From NCBI GenBank assembly GCA_903896545.1, contig CAITYF010000255.1, positions 1 through 37,471 on the forward strand: a stretch of 37,471 bases of DNA, in the 5' to 3' direction. Source of the DNA: an uncultured Myxococcales bacterium (GTDB lineage: Bacteria; Myxococcota_A; UBA9042). The first letter of the stretch is position 1. Each line of letters begins with the position of its first letter. A model generated the notes under the pieces. That model was not told where the DNA came from and ran no database searches. It worked only from the letters and a program-made list of their open reading frames with translations. The position numbers and the translations under genes are program-made. Positions 23,975 to 33,049 of the stretch are shown one piece after another.

Positions 23975-25762
23975 ATGCTGCGGCATCTCGCCATCGTCCT
24001 CACCTCGGCCGCACTTTCCGGCCTCGCAGCCTGCGGCGGCACCTCGGCCTCCACGGACTCAGCGGACGTGGCGGTCGCGAACGACGCAGCCGATACTGTC
24101 GGACTTCCCGACGCCAACACGACGAGTTGCGAAGGCTTGGCGTGCCCCGCTGGCAGCCACTGCGTCCTCGGCACGACGTCTGCGAGTTGCGCCTGTGATA
24201 GCGGCAAGTCTCAGGTCGGCGCGGGGTGTTTGGACACCACGTTCGTGCACAACCAGTGTCGCCTGTCCTGCCTGGAATTGGCCGCCTGCGGCAAGAACAC
24301 GGGACTTTCTGACGAGGCCTGCGTCACCGCGTGCGAGAGCGGTGCAATCGACGGCGAGGCTTTTGCAAAAGCCACGTGCATCGCGATGAACTACGAGCAC
24401 GACGCGCTGTGGTGCGGCGTCATCGATGCCTGCAACACGCTCGCCAAAGGCGACGACTGCGCCGCGCAATGCGCTGCAAAGGACAAATGCGGGTTTCTGG
24501 CAGCTCCGGGTATCACCTCTGGCGCGTCCCAGGCCGAGTGTCAGGTGCTGTGCCGCGCTTACGACACTGTTTATGGCAACTTGAAGACCTCCGATAGCTA
24601 CAAGGCTTGCGTGGACAAGGCGACCGCGTCGTGTGACCGGTTCGAGCTGGCCGTCTGCGAGGCCTATAACGGCGCGGACATCTGTTCCAACGTCTGCGGT
24701 TGGCTGGGCAGCGCCAAGTACTGCAACTACATTCCCGGACGCTGGAGCGACGAAGCGGCGTGCAAGCAGGAATGCGCGGGCTGGACACCCAAGCAGACGA
24801 ACGCCGTGTTTGGGTGCTACAACAAGCTGAACTTCGCAGGGTGCAACACGGAAAAGGCGGTGGCTTGCTTCAAACCGCCCACGGAGCTCCCCGCCGGTGT
24901 GACCGCGCTGACCGATGCCGTCGCCTCCGTTTGCCCGGACGCGATGGCGACCCAGGACCCGAACATCAACGCGTGGCACTTCCTGGGACGAACGGCGCTG
25001 TGGCCCGACTGGATGCACGATTTTGGCAGCGCGGTCGCCTGTGTAAAGGCCGTTACGACGTGCCCGTCGCATTACGACTTTGACTGGATTGCGCCGTGCT
25101 TCCTGACCATCGCGCCAGACGTCACGGCCGCTTGTAACACCGCGCTGCAATGCCTCATCAGCAGCCCCGCCCAGGTCCCATACTTGACCGTCGACGGCAC
25201 GACCGGGATGGACGAAAGCCGCTGCAAGGTCTCGTGGCAACAGTGGAAAACCAAGGACAGCGCTGCGTTCACCGGGGTTGCCAGCTGCCTGGGCAAGACC
25301 GATGCGACCGACTGCACCGCAGTTCAGGCTTGCATCGCGGGCGGCGACCCCGATGGCGCCGCGTGCAACGACCTCGTGCCGTGCTGGGAAGGCGCGGGCG
25401 TCAACCCGTACGGCCTGAGCAACGTGGACGGAGCGATGTGCGGTGGCTTGCTCGCGTTTGGACAGGATCCCAAAGTGGCGCAATGCGTACTCAAGGCGAA
25501 GGACTGTGCGGCCAAGAACGCCTGCCTGCCAATCCAAAGCGTGGCGACGAACGCCGCGCCCGCGTGCGCGCTGCTCGTGCCCTGCTGGGACGCTGCGGGC
25601 GTCAACCCCTTCCCCGCGTTGGGTAAACTGTCAGTGTCCTCGTGCGCCGTGGCCACCTCCATCTACAACAGCAAGAGCCCTGGCGTCGCTGATATGATCT
25701 ATGGTTGCCTTCAGAGCGCGTCGGACTGCAAGGCCCGACTCGCGTGTCTCCCAGCCCAGTAG
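23975..25762 (+). CDS. Cys-rich surface lipoprotein, paralogue A
   Basis: A 595-residue lipoprotein (lipobox G-L-A-A-C, C20). A short Asp/Ala/Thr-rich linker is followed by an EGF-like segment (C-E-G-L-A-C-P-A-G-S-H-C...C-A-C, about 52-75) and by a long region with many evenly spaced Cys and Trp residues. The part up to about residue 320 is clearly related to the lipoprotein at 29290-30510: both have C-G-x-L, E-C-x-x-x-C-R-A, a W-x-D-x-x-x-C box followed by W-T-x-x-Q, and P-P-T-x-L-P-x-G. The C-terminal third contains two related units with C-N-D-L-V-P-C-W-E / C-A-L-L-V-P-C-W-D and G-V-N-P, which is an internal duplication. No named family is recognised. The GGGAG ribosome site lies 5 bases before the ATG. 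It heads a + strand series of exported proteins. Confidence 0.85.
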   Translation: MLRHLAIVLTSAALSGLAACGGTSASTDSADVAVANDAADTVGLPDANTTSCEGLACPAGSHCVLGTTSASCACDSGKSQVGAGCLDTTFVHNQCRLSCLELAACGKNTGLSDEACVTACESGAIDGEAFAKATCIAMNYEHDALWCGVIDACNTLAKGDDCAAQCAAKDKCGFLAAPGITSGASQAECQVLCRAYDTVYGNLKTSDSYKACVDKATASCDRFELAVCEAYNGADICSNVCGWLGSAKYCNYIPGRWSDEAACKQECAGWTPKQTNAVFGCYNKLNFAGCNTEKAVACFKPPTELPAGVTALTDAVASVCPDAMATQDPNINAWHFLGRTALWPDWMHDFGSAVACVKAVTTCPSHYDFDWIAPCFLTIAPDVTAACNTALQCLISSPAQVPYLTVDGTTGMDESRCKVSWQQWKTKDSAAFTGVASCLGKTDATDCTAVQACIAGGDPDGAACNDLVPCWEGAGVNPYGLSNVDGAMCGGLLAFGQDPKVAQCVLKAKDCAAKNACLPIQSVATNAAPACALLVPCWDAAGVNPFPALGKLSVSSCAVATSIYNSKSPGVADMIYGCLQSASDCKARLACLPAQ

Positions 25763-25803
25763 TGGGCGTTGAGTCGGCCACGGGCCGGCAGCAGGTCAGG
25801 TCC

Positions 25804-28800
25804 ATGTGGATGCGCAACTCTCAGATTCACCAGCACAGGCAGCTTGTTGCAGCGGCAGCGGCGCTCGTGCTTGGCCTCGCAGCTTGTGGTAGCCCGAATT
25901 CCGGCGGCGGTGGAACGGTGACCGAAGATGTGGTCGACGACGCTGACGCGACTGTAGCGGGCACCGACGCAAGCGAAGGTACGGACGCCAAGACGGGCAC
26001 CGACGCAACGCCCGGAACCGACGCCACAGCTGATGCCGACACGCAGAGCGACACCGACGCAACGCCCGGCACCGACGCGACGCCGGGCACGGATGCGCTT
26101 GCGGACACCGAAGACGTCGCAGACGCTGATTCGGTGAATGACGGAGACGCAACCGCCGGCACGGACGCGACTTCCGACGGCGACGTTGCACCGGACACGG
26201 ACACGTCGACCGACGTCACCGACACGTTTGCGCAGTGCACGCCCTGCAGCGACGCCAACCCGTGCGCGCAAGGCGTGTGCGCCGCGACCGGCGAAGGCTC
26301 GTGCTGTGTCCCGACCTGCGCGTCGCCTTGCAAGGAAGGCTCTTCGTGCGCCTCCGTGCCAGGAAACCCGAGCGTCAAAGCGTGCATCCCCAACCACATC
26401 ACGTTGTGCCGCCCCTGCCAGAATTCGAACGCCTGCGAGGAAAGCGGCTTCCAGCCCGGCGCCGTGTGCCACTCGTTGGGCGCGGACGTCGGCTCGTTCT
26501 GCGCGACCCCGTGTTCGCTGACGACAAAGTGCCCCACTGGCTACGCGTGCCAGCCCGTGGCCGAGGCGGGAAGCGGCAAGTTCTGCGTGCCGGAAACCGA
26601 GATGTGCACCTGCGACACGGTGGCAACGGCCAAGAAGCTCGCGACCACGTGCAGCAAGAGCAACGCGCTTGGCACGTGTTCAGGGATTCGGAGTTGCGGA
26701 AGCTCGGGTCTGACGCAATGCAGCGCGGCTGACGCGACCAGCGAAGTGTGCGATGGCGCGGACAACAACTGCGATGGCGCGACCGACGAAGGCATCACGG
26801 CGATTCCCACAACGTGCGGCGTCGGCGCCTGCGCGGCAACCGGTGCGAAAACCTGCGTCAGCGGCGTCTTGACCGACACTTGCGCCGCGGCGAGTCCTGC
26901 TGCCAACGACGCGACCTGCGACGGCGTCGACGACAACTGCAATGGCGAGACAGACGAGGGCTATGAGCCCGAAGCGACCACGTGCGGCGTAGGCGCGTGC
27001 TTTGGGACCGGCCAAACCGCGTGCGTGGACGGCGTCGTACAAAACAGCTGCATCATCGGCAAGCCTGCACCCGCGGACACGACGTGCAACGGCGTTGACG
27101 ACGACTGCAACGGCCAGACCGACGAGGACTATCTCCAGCTCACCACGTCGTGCGGCAAGGGCGTGTGCACGTCGGCCGGTGAAACCAGCTGCGTGGCCGG
27201 ACTCGTTCAAGATAGCTGCGTTGTCGGCCAGGCAGGTCCCAGCGACACCAGTTGCGACGGGGTCGACCAGAACTGCGACGGTCAAACCGATGAGGGCTAC
27301 GTCGCGTTGGACACAAGCTGCGGACAAGGTGCATGCGTTTCGACCGGCAAGACCGCCTGCGCGCTTGGATTGATCAGCGACAGCTGCAAGTCCGGCACGC
27401 CGGCCTCAAGCGACACGACGTGCGACGGCATCGACGACAACTGCAATGGCCTCACCGATGACGGCTTCGTGAAGACCCCGACCGTGTGCGGCGCTGGCGC
27501 TTGCGCGGCGGCCGGTTCGACGTATTGCGAAAACGCCAGCGTGAAGGACAGCTGCGTGACCGGCAGCCCCGCCAATGACGACGCCAGCTGCAACGGCATC
27601 GACGACAACTGCAATGGCGCGACCGATGAAGGGTACGTGCCGCAAGACACGACGTGCGGGAAGGGCGCGTGCGTGGCGGCCGGCAAGACGTTCTGTGCGG
27701 ATGGGGCCGTCAAGGACGGGTGCGTCGAGGGGACCCCAGCCTCCACGGATGCGAGCTGCAACAGCATCGACGACGACTGCAACGGTGAGACCGACGAGGA
27801 CTACGTGACGCTCGACACGACGTGCGGCAAAGGCGCGTGCGCCGCGACGGGCAAGACGTCGTGCGCCGCTGGGTTGGTCAAGGACAGCTGTCCGGTGATC
27901 ACGCCCGCACCGAGCGACGCCACGTGCAACGGCATTGATGACAACTGCAACGGACAGACCGACGAACTCTACGACCCGCAAGACACCGCGTGCGGCAAAG
28001 GCGCTTGCGCGGCCGCGGGCAAGACCTCTTGCGTTGAGGGCGTCTTGAAGGACAGCTGCGTCGCCGGCACTCCCGGCACCAGTGATGCGACATGCGACGG
28101 CATCGACGAGGACTGCAACGGACAGACCGACGAGTCCTACGTACCGACGACCACGAATTGCGGCAAAGGCGAGTGCCAGTCGATGGGCGTGCTGAACTGC
28201 GTCGCAGGTCTGCCGGCCGACAGCTGTCAGCCGCTTTCACCGCTTGAGGCGACGGAAGTCTCGTGTGACAACCTGGACAACGACTGCGATGGACTGACCG
28301 ACGGCGCGGACTCAGACATCGGGGTGGTGAACTGCTGCGCCGGCAATCAGGGTCAGGCCGGTATCGATCCAAACCGAACCTGCCCCACCAGCTGGTTTTG
28401 CGACCAGTCGTGGGACACGCTCGATGGCAAAGCGAGCGAGTTTGAGCGGCGCTGCTACTTCCACGGCACCGCCGTCGGCACGGACGGCGAGTGCTCGCCA
28501 TTTGACTGCGGCAAGGCGGTAGGCAACGCGCTGAACAACGGCAAGTTGGGCACCTACGACTGGTGCGGACTGTTCAAAGACCTGACGATTCTCGGCGTCA
28601 GCGCGGACGACGTGAACGCGGTCTGCGGTTGGTCCACGAACGGAGTCTTCGCCAGCAACAGCCCGCGGTCAGGCAACGGCGTCATGGGCAGCAGTGGGGA
28701 ATTCGACGGCGGCTATTGTTCCTGCAACCCGCTGTGCGAGCTGAATATCGGCTCCACGCAACCTTGCTGCAAGAACGTCTTCGCCACGGGCGCTTCGTCC

Positions 28801-29019
28801 CTCCCTTCGGCCAACGGCGCTTTCACGTGCGGCAAGACACACGTCGCGGTTTCCTCGGTGCCGTCGTTCCAGGACCCGCACGCTCAGGGCGCGCGCTGCC
28901 GCCACGACACGGAATGTCTGGGCAAGATGAAGTGCACGACGCCGGGCGCGTACTCGAACGGCGTGCCCACGCCTACTGCGCCCAGCACGCCAGCGGGAAC
29001 ATGCTACGGGACCTACTAA
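25804..29019 (+). CDS. MopE-type metal-binding-repeat lipoprotein
   Basis: A 1071-residue lipoprotein (lipobox G-L-A-A-C, C28 from this start; 25810 is an alternative start). After an Asp/Thr-rich linker of about 100 residues (repeated G-T-D-A-T-P) comes a Cys-rich head homologous to that of the giant repeat lipoprotein (A-L-G-T-C-S-G-I-R-S-C), then ten repeats of about 52 residues with the core C-D/N-G-x-D-D-x-C-N-G-x-T-D-E, and a unique Cys-rich C-terminal domain of about 230 residues. The repeat core matches the motif first named from the Methylococcus copper-binding surface protein MopE; it also looks like a Ca-binding acidic loop, so the metal is not certain. It starts 41 bases after the preceding gene and is probably co-transcribed. 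Confidence 0.9.
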   Translation: MWMRNSQIHQHRQLVAAAAALVLGLAACGSPNSGGGGTVTEDVVDDADATVAGTDASEGTDAKTGTDATPGTDATADADTQSDTDATPGTDATPGTDALADTEDVADADSVNDGDATAGTDATSDGDVAPDTDTSTDVTDTFAQCTPCSDANPCAQGVCAATGEGSCCVPTCASPCKEGSSCASVPGNPSVKACIPNHITLCRPCQNSNACEESGFQPGAVCHSLGADVGSFCATPCSLTTKCPTGYACQPVAEAGSGKFCVPETEMCTCDTVATAKKLATTCSKSNALGTCSGIRSCGSSGLTQCSAADATSEVCDGADNNCDGATDEGITAIPTTCGVGACAATGAKTCVSGVLTDTCAAASPAANDATCDGVDDNCNGETDEGYEPEATTCGVGACFGTGQTACVDGVVQNSCIIGKPAPADTTCNGVDDDCNGQTDEDYLQLTTSCGKGVCTSAGETSCVAGLVQDSCVVGQAGPSDTSCDGVDQNCDGQTDEGYVALDTSCGQGACVSTGKTACALGLISDSCKSGTPASSDTTCDGIDDNCNGLTDDGFVKTPTVCGAGACAAAGSTYCENASVKDSCVTGSPANDDASCNGIDDNCNGATDEGYVPQDTTCGKGACVAAGKTFCADGAVKDGCVEGTPASTDASCNSIDDDCNGETDEDYVTLDTTCGKGACAATGKTSCAAGLVKDSCPVITPAPSDATCNGIDDNCNGQTDELYDPQDTACGKGACAAAGKTSCVEGVLKDSCVAGTPGTSDATCDGIDEDCNGQTDESYVPTTTNCGKGECQSMGVLNCVAGLPADSCQPLSPLEATEVSCDNLDNDCDGLTDGADSDIGVVNCCAGNQGQAGIDPNRTCPTSWFCDQSWDTLDGKASEFERRCYFHGTAVGTDGECSPFDCGKAVGNALNNGKLGTYDWCGLFKDLTILGVSADDVNAVCGWSTNGVFASNSPRSGNGVMGSSGEFDGGYCSCNPLCELNIGSTQPCCKNVFATGASSLPSANGAFTCGKTHVAVSSVPSFQDPHAQGARCRHDTECLGKMKCTTPGAYSNGVPTPTAPSTPAGTCYGTY
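26749..28305 (+). repeat. Ten MopE-type tandem repeats
   Basis: Ten units, each beginning C-x-G-x-D-x-x-C-x-G-x-T-D-E-x-Y and continuing T-x-C-G-x-G-A-C-x-x-x-G-x-x-x-C-x-x-G-x-x-x-x-S-C. The DNA copies are similar but not identical. Units 5 and 10 have changes in the final acidic residues (T-D-D and T-D-G). Confidence 0.88.
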
Positions 29020-29289
29020 ACATGCTGAGATTGGTCCAAGCCCCGCGATCGTCGAGTAGACCCGTTGCAAATCGGACCTGGACCGCGAGCGAGCGCTTCC
29101 AATGGAACGCTGCGGGTGGAGAACGGATGCTCTCGACCTTGGTTCAGCGTGTCTAGGCGTGCCGACCAGCTCCAAACGCCAGCGTCCGAGCGTCGAGGGA
29201 GTTGCGCCGTGGGATGCGAACGTCGACCACAACACGTGAGTCTTCGCGCAGCTACGCGCGCTGGGCAAGCACGTGGCGGGGAAGCGTCC
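29020..29289. other. Intergenic region, nothing clear
   Basis: A 270-bp gap between two lipoprotein genes. An open frame runs through from 29065 into the next gene but its first 75 codons encode basic low-complexity sequence before a clear signal peptide, so they are not counted as coding. No good promoter or terminator is visible. Confidence 0.45.
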
Positions 29290-30510
29290 GTGCTCGCGCT
29301 GCGGTTCATCGCGTTTGGTGTGGCCCTCGCGGCCGGACTTGTCGCCCCGGCCTGTACCGACCGGGGCGTTGGCCCCGCGGGCGCAGATGACGGCGGAGAT
29401 GCGCTGGTCACGGCCGACGCGTGCACCGCGGCAAGCTGCTCTGGGCACGGGCGTTGCGCGGGTTCGGGACAAGACGCGGCCTGCGCGTGCGACAAGGGGT
29501 TCGTTTCTGGCGCCGCGTTCAGTTGCGTTCCCGACTGGCCTTGCGCGGCTGGACAGGTCCGTGTCGACGACGCGTGCGTTCCCGTAGCGTCGCTGACGCG
29601 TTGGTGTAACGACTACTGCGCGTCGCGCCAACTCGCGTGCCCAGAAGGCGCGGTCGAACCTGCAGGATGTCAGCCGTACTGCGACGCGGCGGTGGGTGCG
29701 GGCGCCAACTGCCTCGCGGATTGTCTTGGCGCGATGGACGAGCCCGGTCGGGCGCAGCAGACCATTTGCGGCGGGCTCCTGCGGCGAATGGATGCGATCG
29801 ACTGCACGAATCTCGCGCATTGCTCGCTGCCGGAAACGCCCACGACGTGCGACGCCCTGTGCGACGATGCGCAAAGCTGCGGCATCCTGACCGACTCGCG
29901 CTTGCTCCTCGGCGGGTCCCGCGACGAATGCGTGCTGTACTGCCGGGCGCTGGCGACCGCATTAGCGCCCAACAACCGGTTTGAGCCGCTTCGCGCTTGT
30001 TTGTCCAAGGCGATGCAAACGTGCGATCCCCTCGGCGTGCTGGCCTGTACGGTCGTGGGCACCGCCGAACTCGACAACACGCTGTGCACGACCGCTGCAG
30101 CCGACTGCGGCTTCATCCCGGACGTCTGGCCCGACGCGAGCGCCTGCGCGGCCGAACTCAAATCCTGGACCGCCGGGCAGCGCATCGCCGTCGGCGGTTG
30201 CTTGAATATCGGCAAAAACTATGCGCTGTGTGGCGAACACCACTGCGCGAACCCGCCAACCGCGTTGCCGCCCGGTGCGCTGGGCGCCGCGCAGCAGCTC
30301 ATCACGCACTGCCCCAATCTCTTGTCCGTGCCGTCCGACTACGCCGTCGGGGCTGAGTACTACGCGTGGCTGTTCACAGCGATTCTCGAAGCGTTCGGCA
30401 AACCCGTCCAACGCGACTACGCGCTCGTCAGCAGCTGCTTTCTTTCGGCGCCCTGCCCGACCACCAAAGAGGGGACTTTGAAATGCCTCCTCGAAACGCC
30501 CAAGGATTGA
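29290..30510 (+). CDS. Cys-rich surface lipoprotein, paralogue B
   Basis: A 406-residue exported protein with a GTG start at 29290 (GGGG ribosome site 8 bases upstream). The signal sequence L-A-L-R-F-I-A-F-G-V-A-L-A-A-G-L-V-A-P-A-C gives a possible lipobox at C22, although Pro at -2 is unusual. An EGF-like segment C-S-G-H-G-R-C...C-A-C follows (about 36-60), then a domain of about 340 residues that aligns with the first half of the lipoprotein at 23975-25762, sharing the E-C-V-L-Y-C-R-A, W-P-D-A-S-A-C, W-T-A-G-Q and P-P-T-A-L-P-P-G blocks. The duplicated C-P-C-W units of paralogue A are missing. Function is unknown. The next gene begins 1 base after its stop. Confidence 0.82.
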   Translation: MLALRFIAFGVALAAGLVAPACTDRGVGPAGADDGGDALVTADACTAASCSGHGRCAGSGQDAACACDKGFVSGAAFSCVPDWPCAAGQVRVDDACVPVASLTRWCNDYCASRQLACPEGAVEPAGCQPYCDAAVGAGANCLADCLGAMDEPGRAQQTICGGLLRRMDAIDCTNLAHCSLPETPTTCDALCDDAQSCGILTDSRLLLGGSRDECVLYCRALATALAPNNRFEPLRACLSKAMQTCDPLGVLACTVVGTAELDNTLCTTAAADCGFIPDVWPDASACAAELKSWTAGQRIAVGGCLNIGKNYALCGEHHCANPPTALPPGALGAAQQLITHCPNLLSVPSDYAVGAEYYAWLFTAILEAFGKPVQRDYALVSSCFLSAPCPTTKEGTLKCLLETPKD

Positions 30511-30511
30511 C

Positions 30512-32908
30512 ATGACTCCCTACTTGCGGGCGACATTGACGCTACTTGCCGTCGGCTTCTTGAGCGGCTGCGCGGAAGCCGCGTCCACGTGTCGAGTCGT
30601 CGACAACCACGACGGCACGGCGACCGTTTCGTGCCCCGACGGCAGCACGGTCACTTTGCACGGCACAAAAGACGGAACAGGCGGCACGTTGTGTTCCATC
30701 GTGACGCAAACCGACGGCTCCAAGGCGATTGTCTGCTCAGACGGCACCACGGCCGTCGTCGGCGGCGCGAACGGCCAAACTGCGTGCACCATCAGCGGCA
30801 ACACCGACGGCGTCGTGACCGTCGTGTGTCCCGACGGCACCTGGGCGACCGTGACCGACGGCAAGAACGGCCGGTCCTGCACGTTGGTCGACAACGGCAA
30901 CGCCACGTGGACCGTGCAATGCGACGACGGCACGCACGCGGTGCTGCACGACGGCAGTTGCTCGATTGTCGACAACGGCGATGCGACGGCGACGATCTTC
31001 TGCCCAGGCGGCAAGGCGGTGACTGTGCCTTTTGTGCAGACCAGCGGCACCGACCTCGTGCTCAACGGCAGCTTCGTCGTCCACAACGCCGCCGATCTGG
31101 CCACACTCAAACTGTACGACGTCATCACCGGCGACTTGGTCGTCGCGGCAAACGGGCTCGACCAACTCGCGCTGACCAACTTGAAGAGCTTGGGCGGCGA
31201 CCTCGTGGTCACGGGCAACAGCGTGCTCGCGTCGCTGAACGCGCCGTTGCTGCAGACGTTGAACGGAACGCTGGTCGTCACGCAGAACCCGAAGCTGCAG
31301 ACGATTGCGCTGCCCAACCTGACGGCGCTGGGCGGCGTGAATCTGGCGGACAATCCAACGGCGTCGGCGGTGGCGCTTGGGGCGCCTATCAAGCTCGCGC
31401 GCGACGTCGTGGTGGAGCGCAATGGCGCCCTGACGATGCTCGACTTGAGCGCGGTCACCGCCGTGAGTGGGCGCGTGTCTGTCAGCTACAACTACGCGCT
31501 GTCCAACTTGAACTTGTCGGGGCTGGGCCACGTCGGCGGTGAACTGCGTCTGGACGGCGATTCCGCGCTGAGCACTGTTTCCCTCGGTGCGCTGGAAAGC
31601 GTCACTGGTTCCTGCTTCGTGCGTTGGGCGACGAACTTGCCTGCCTTCGCCGTGCCCAACCTCGCCTCAGTAGGCGGCACGTTGCACGTCGAGGCGCTCC
31701 CGGCGCTGCAAGCCGTCGCCCTGCCCAAGTTCACCGACGTGGGCGCCGACCTGCTGCTCATTCAGCTGGGCGCCACGACGTTTGAGCTCCCGGCGCTCAA
31801 AAGCGTCGGCTACAACCTCTACTTTGGCAGCCACCCAACCGCGACTTCGTTGGCGCTCCCGGCGCTGCAAAGCGTCGGCAATCACCTGTGGCTCTGGCAG
31901 AACAAGACGCTGCAGACATTTTCCGCGCCGGCGGTGACGACTGTGGGGGGCAACCTGATCATCAGCCAGCATCCGGCGCTGGCGTCGGTGGCCCTGGACG
32001 CGTTGAAGCAGGTGACGCACGACGTGTCGATTTTTGAGAACGCCGTGCTGATGAGCCTCGCGTTCCCTGTGCTGAAGAAAGTCGCGGATGGTTTTTCCCT
32101 CCAGCTGAACCCGCTTCTGCAGTCTTGCGCGCTACCGGCGCTGACGAGCGTGGACGAGTTCGTGATCGTTCTGCAAAACGACGCGCTGACGTCGTTCACC
32201 GCGCCGCTTTTGGTGAGCACCGGCAAGGATGTCTCGATTGACGCGAACGGCGCGCTTGTGGATCTCAAGCTCACGGCACTTGCCAAAGTTGGGAGTTACC
32301 TGGAGGTGAAGGGCAACGCTGCGCTGCCGACGCTGGACTTGGCTGGGCTCAAGGAGGTCAAGCAGGACGTGCTGATCGCCGCGAATTCCGCGCTGACGAC
32401 GCTGAAACTGCCGGTGTTGAAGCAAGTGGGGCAACACCTGACGCTCGACGGCAACGTCGCGTTGACGACGCTGACGCTGCCGATGCTGGCGAACGTCGGC
32501 GGCGACTTTGTGCTGCAGGGGCCAAGCCAACTGGGCAAGTTCAGCAACGCGAGCCTCGCGACTGTGGGCGGCAGTGTGCGGATTGACGACACCGATGGCT
32601 TGCTGGAGATCGACCTGACCGCGCTGGTGAGCGTCGGTGGCGACTGGAGCGTGGCGGGCAACAAGAGCCTGACCCATCTACAGAGCAGCGTCACGAGCGT
32701 GGGCGGGAACGTCGCGATTGACCACAACCTGCTGCTGACATCCGCGGTGTTGCCGGCGCTTCAGCACGTTGGCGGGACGACGCTGCGGGTGGATCACAAT
32801 CCGAAGCTGGCGCAGTGCGCGGTAACGCTGCTGATCAGCCAAGTAGTAGAGTACATCGGCTGGACGTACACTGTGGGGAATGATGAGGCGGCGGGTTGCG
32901 GCGGGTAG
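30512..32908 (+). CDS. Lipoprotein with CX13C hairpins and receptor-L-domain-like solenoid
   Basis: A 798-residue lipoprotein (classical lipobox L-S-G-C, C20). Residues 27-164 hold five cysteine hairpins, C27/C41, C61/C75, C92/C106, C123/C137 and C150/C164, all with exact CX13C spacing and D-N-x-D-G-T-x-T-V-x-C-P-D-G-T text; the same unit occurs in the stalk of the decaheme cytochrome. Residues 181-785 are about 26 repeats of 22-24 residues of the form L-x-x-L-x-x-V-G-G-D-L-x-V-x-x-N-x-x-L-x-x-L-x-L-P, like the insulin-receptor L domain and the fungal Ecm33/Sps2 cell-wall proteins, that is a right-handed beta-solenoid. A binding or adhesion role at the surface is plausible but not shown. An AAGGA ribosome site precedes the ATG, which follows the previous stop by 1 base. 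Confidence 0.88.
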   Translation: MTPYLRATLTLLAVGFLSGCAEAASTCRVVDNHDGTATVSCPDGSTVTLHGTKDGTGGTLCSIVTQTDGSKAIVCSDGTTAVVGGANGQTACTISGNTDGVVTVVCPDGTWATVTDGKNGRSCTLVDNGNATWTVQCDDGTHAVLHDGSCSIVDNGDATATIFCPGGKAVTVPFVQTSGTDLVLNGSFVVHNAADLATLKLYDVITGDLVVAANGLDQLALTNLKSLGGDLVVTGNSVLASLNAPLLQTLNGTLVVTQNPKLQTIALPNLTALGGVNLADNPTASAVALGAPIKLARDVVVERNGALTMLDLSAVTAVSGRVSVSYNYALSNLNLSGLGHVGGELRLDGDSALSTVSLGALESVTGSCFVRWATNLPAFAVPNLASVGGTLHVEALPALQAVALPKFTDVGADLLLIQLGATTFELPALKSVGYNLYFGSHPTATSLALPALQSVGNHLWLWQNKTLQTFSAPAVTTVGGNLIISQHPALASVALDALKQVTHDVSIFENAVLMSLAFPVLKKVADGFSLQLNPLLQSCALPALTSVDEFVIVLQNDALTSFTAPLLVSTGKDVSIDANGALVDLKLTALAKVGSYLEVKGNAALPTLDLAGLKEVKQDVLIAANSALTTLKLPVLKQVGQHLTLDGNVALTTLTLPMLANVGGDFVLQGPSQLGKFSNASLATVGGSVRIDDTDGLLEIDLTALVSVGGDWSVAGNKSLTHLQSSVTSVGGNVAIDHNLLLTSAVLPALQHVGGTTLRVDHNPKLAQCAVTLLISQVVEYIGWTYTVGNDEAAGCGG
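30590..31003 (+). repeat. Five CX13C cysteine-hairpin units
   Basis: Units spaced 34, 31, 31 and 27 codons apart, each with two Cys separated by 13 residues and a trailing D-G-T/G-G-K segment. The pattern is that of the hairpins between the collagen-like blocks of the cytochrome at 12593-16159, but here no Gly-X-Y triplets lie between them. Confidence 0.85.
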
Positions 32909-33049
32909 GCCAAGTTGGGCGTGCTCTCTTGACTCGCTTTTCCGGCGCCGGATGGCCGCTTCGTCGCTCACCGGGGACCGATTGACCCGCACCGCCATCC
33001 TCCGCCACAATCGCCACAGTTGCACCACCCGCGGCCGCTGGGTCTGCTC

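Noticed and set aside
29065..29289. N-terminal extension of paralogue B
   Set aside because: The added 75 residues would precede an obvious signal peptide and are low complexity.
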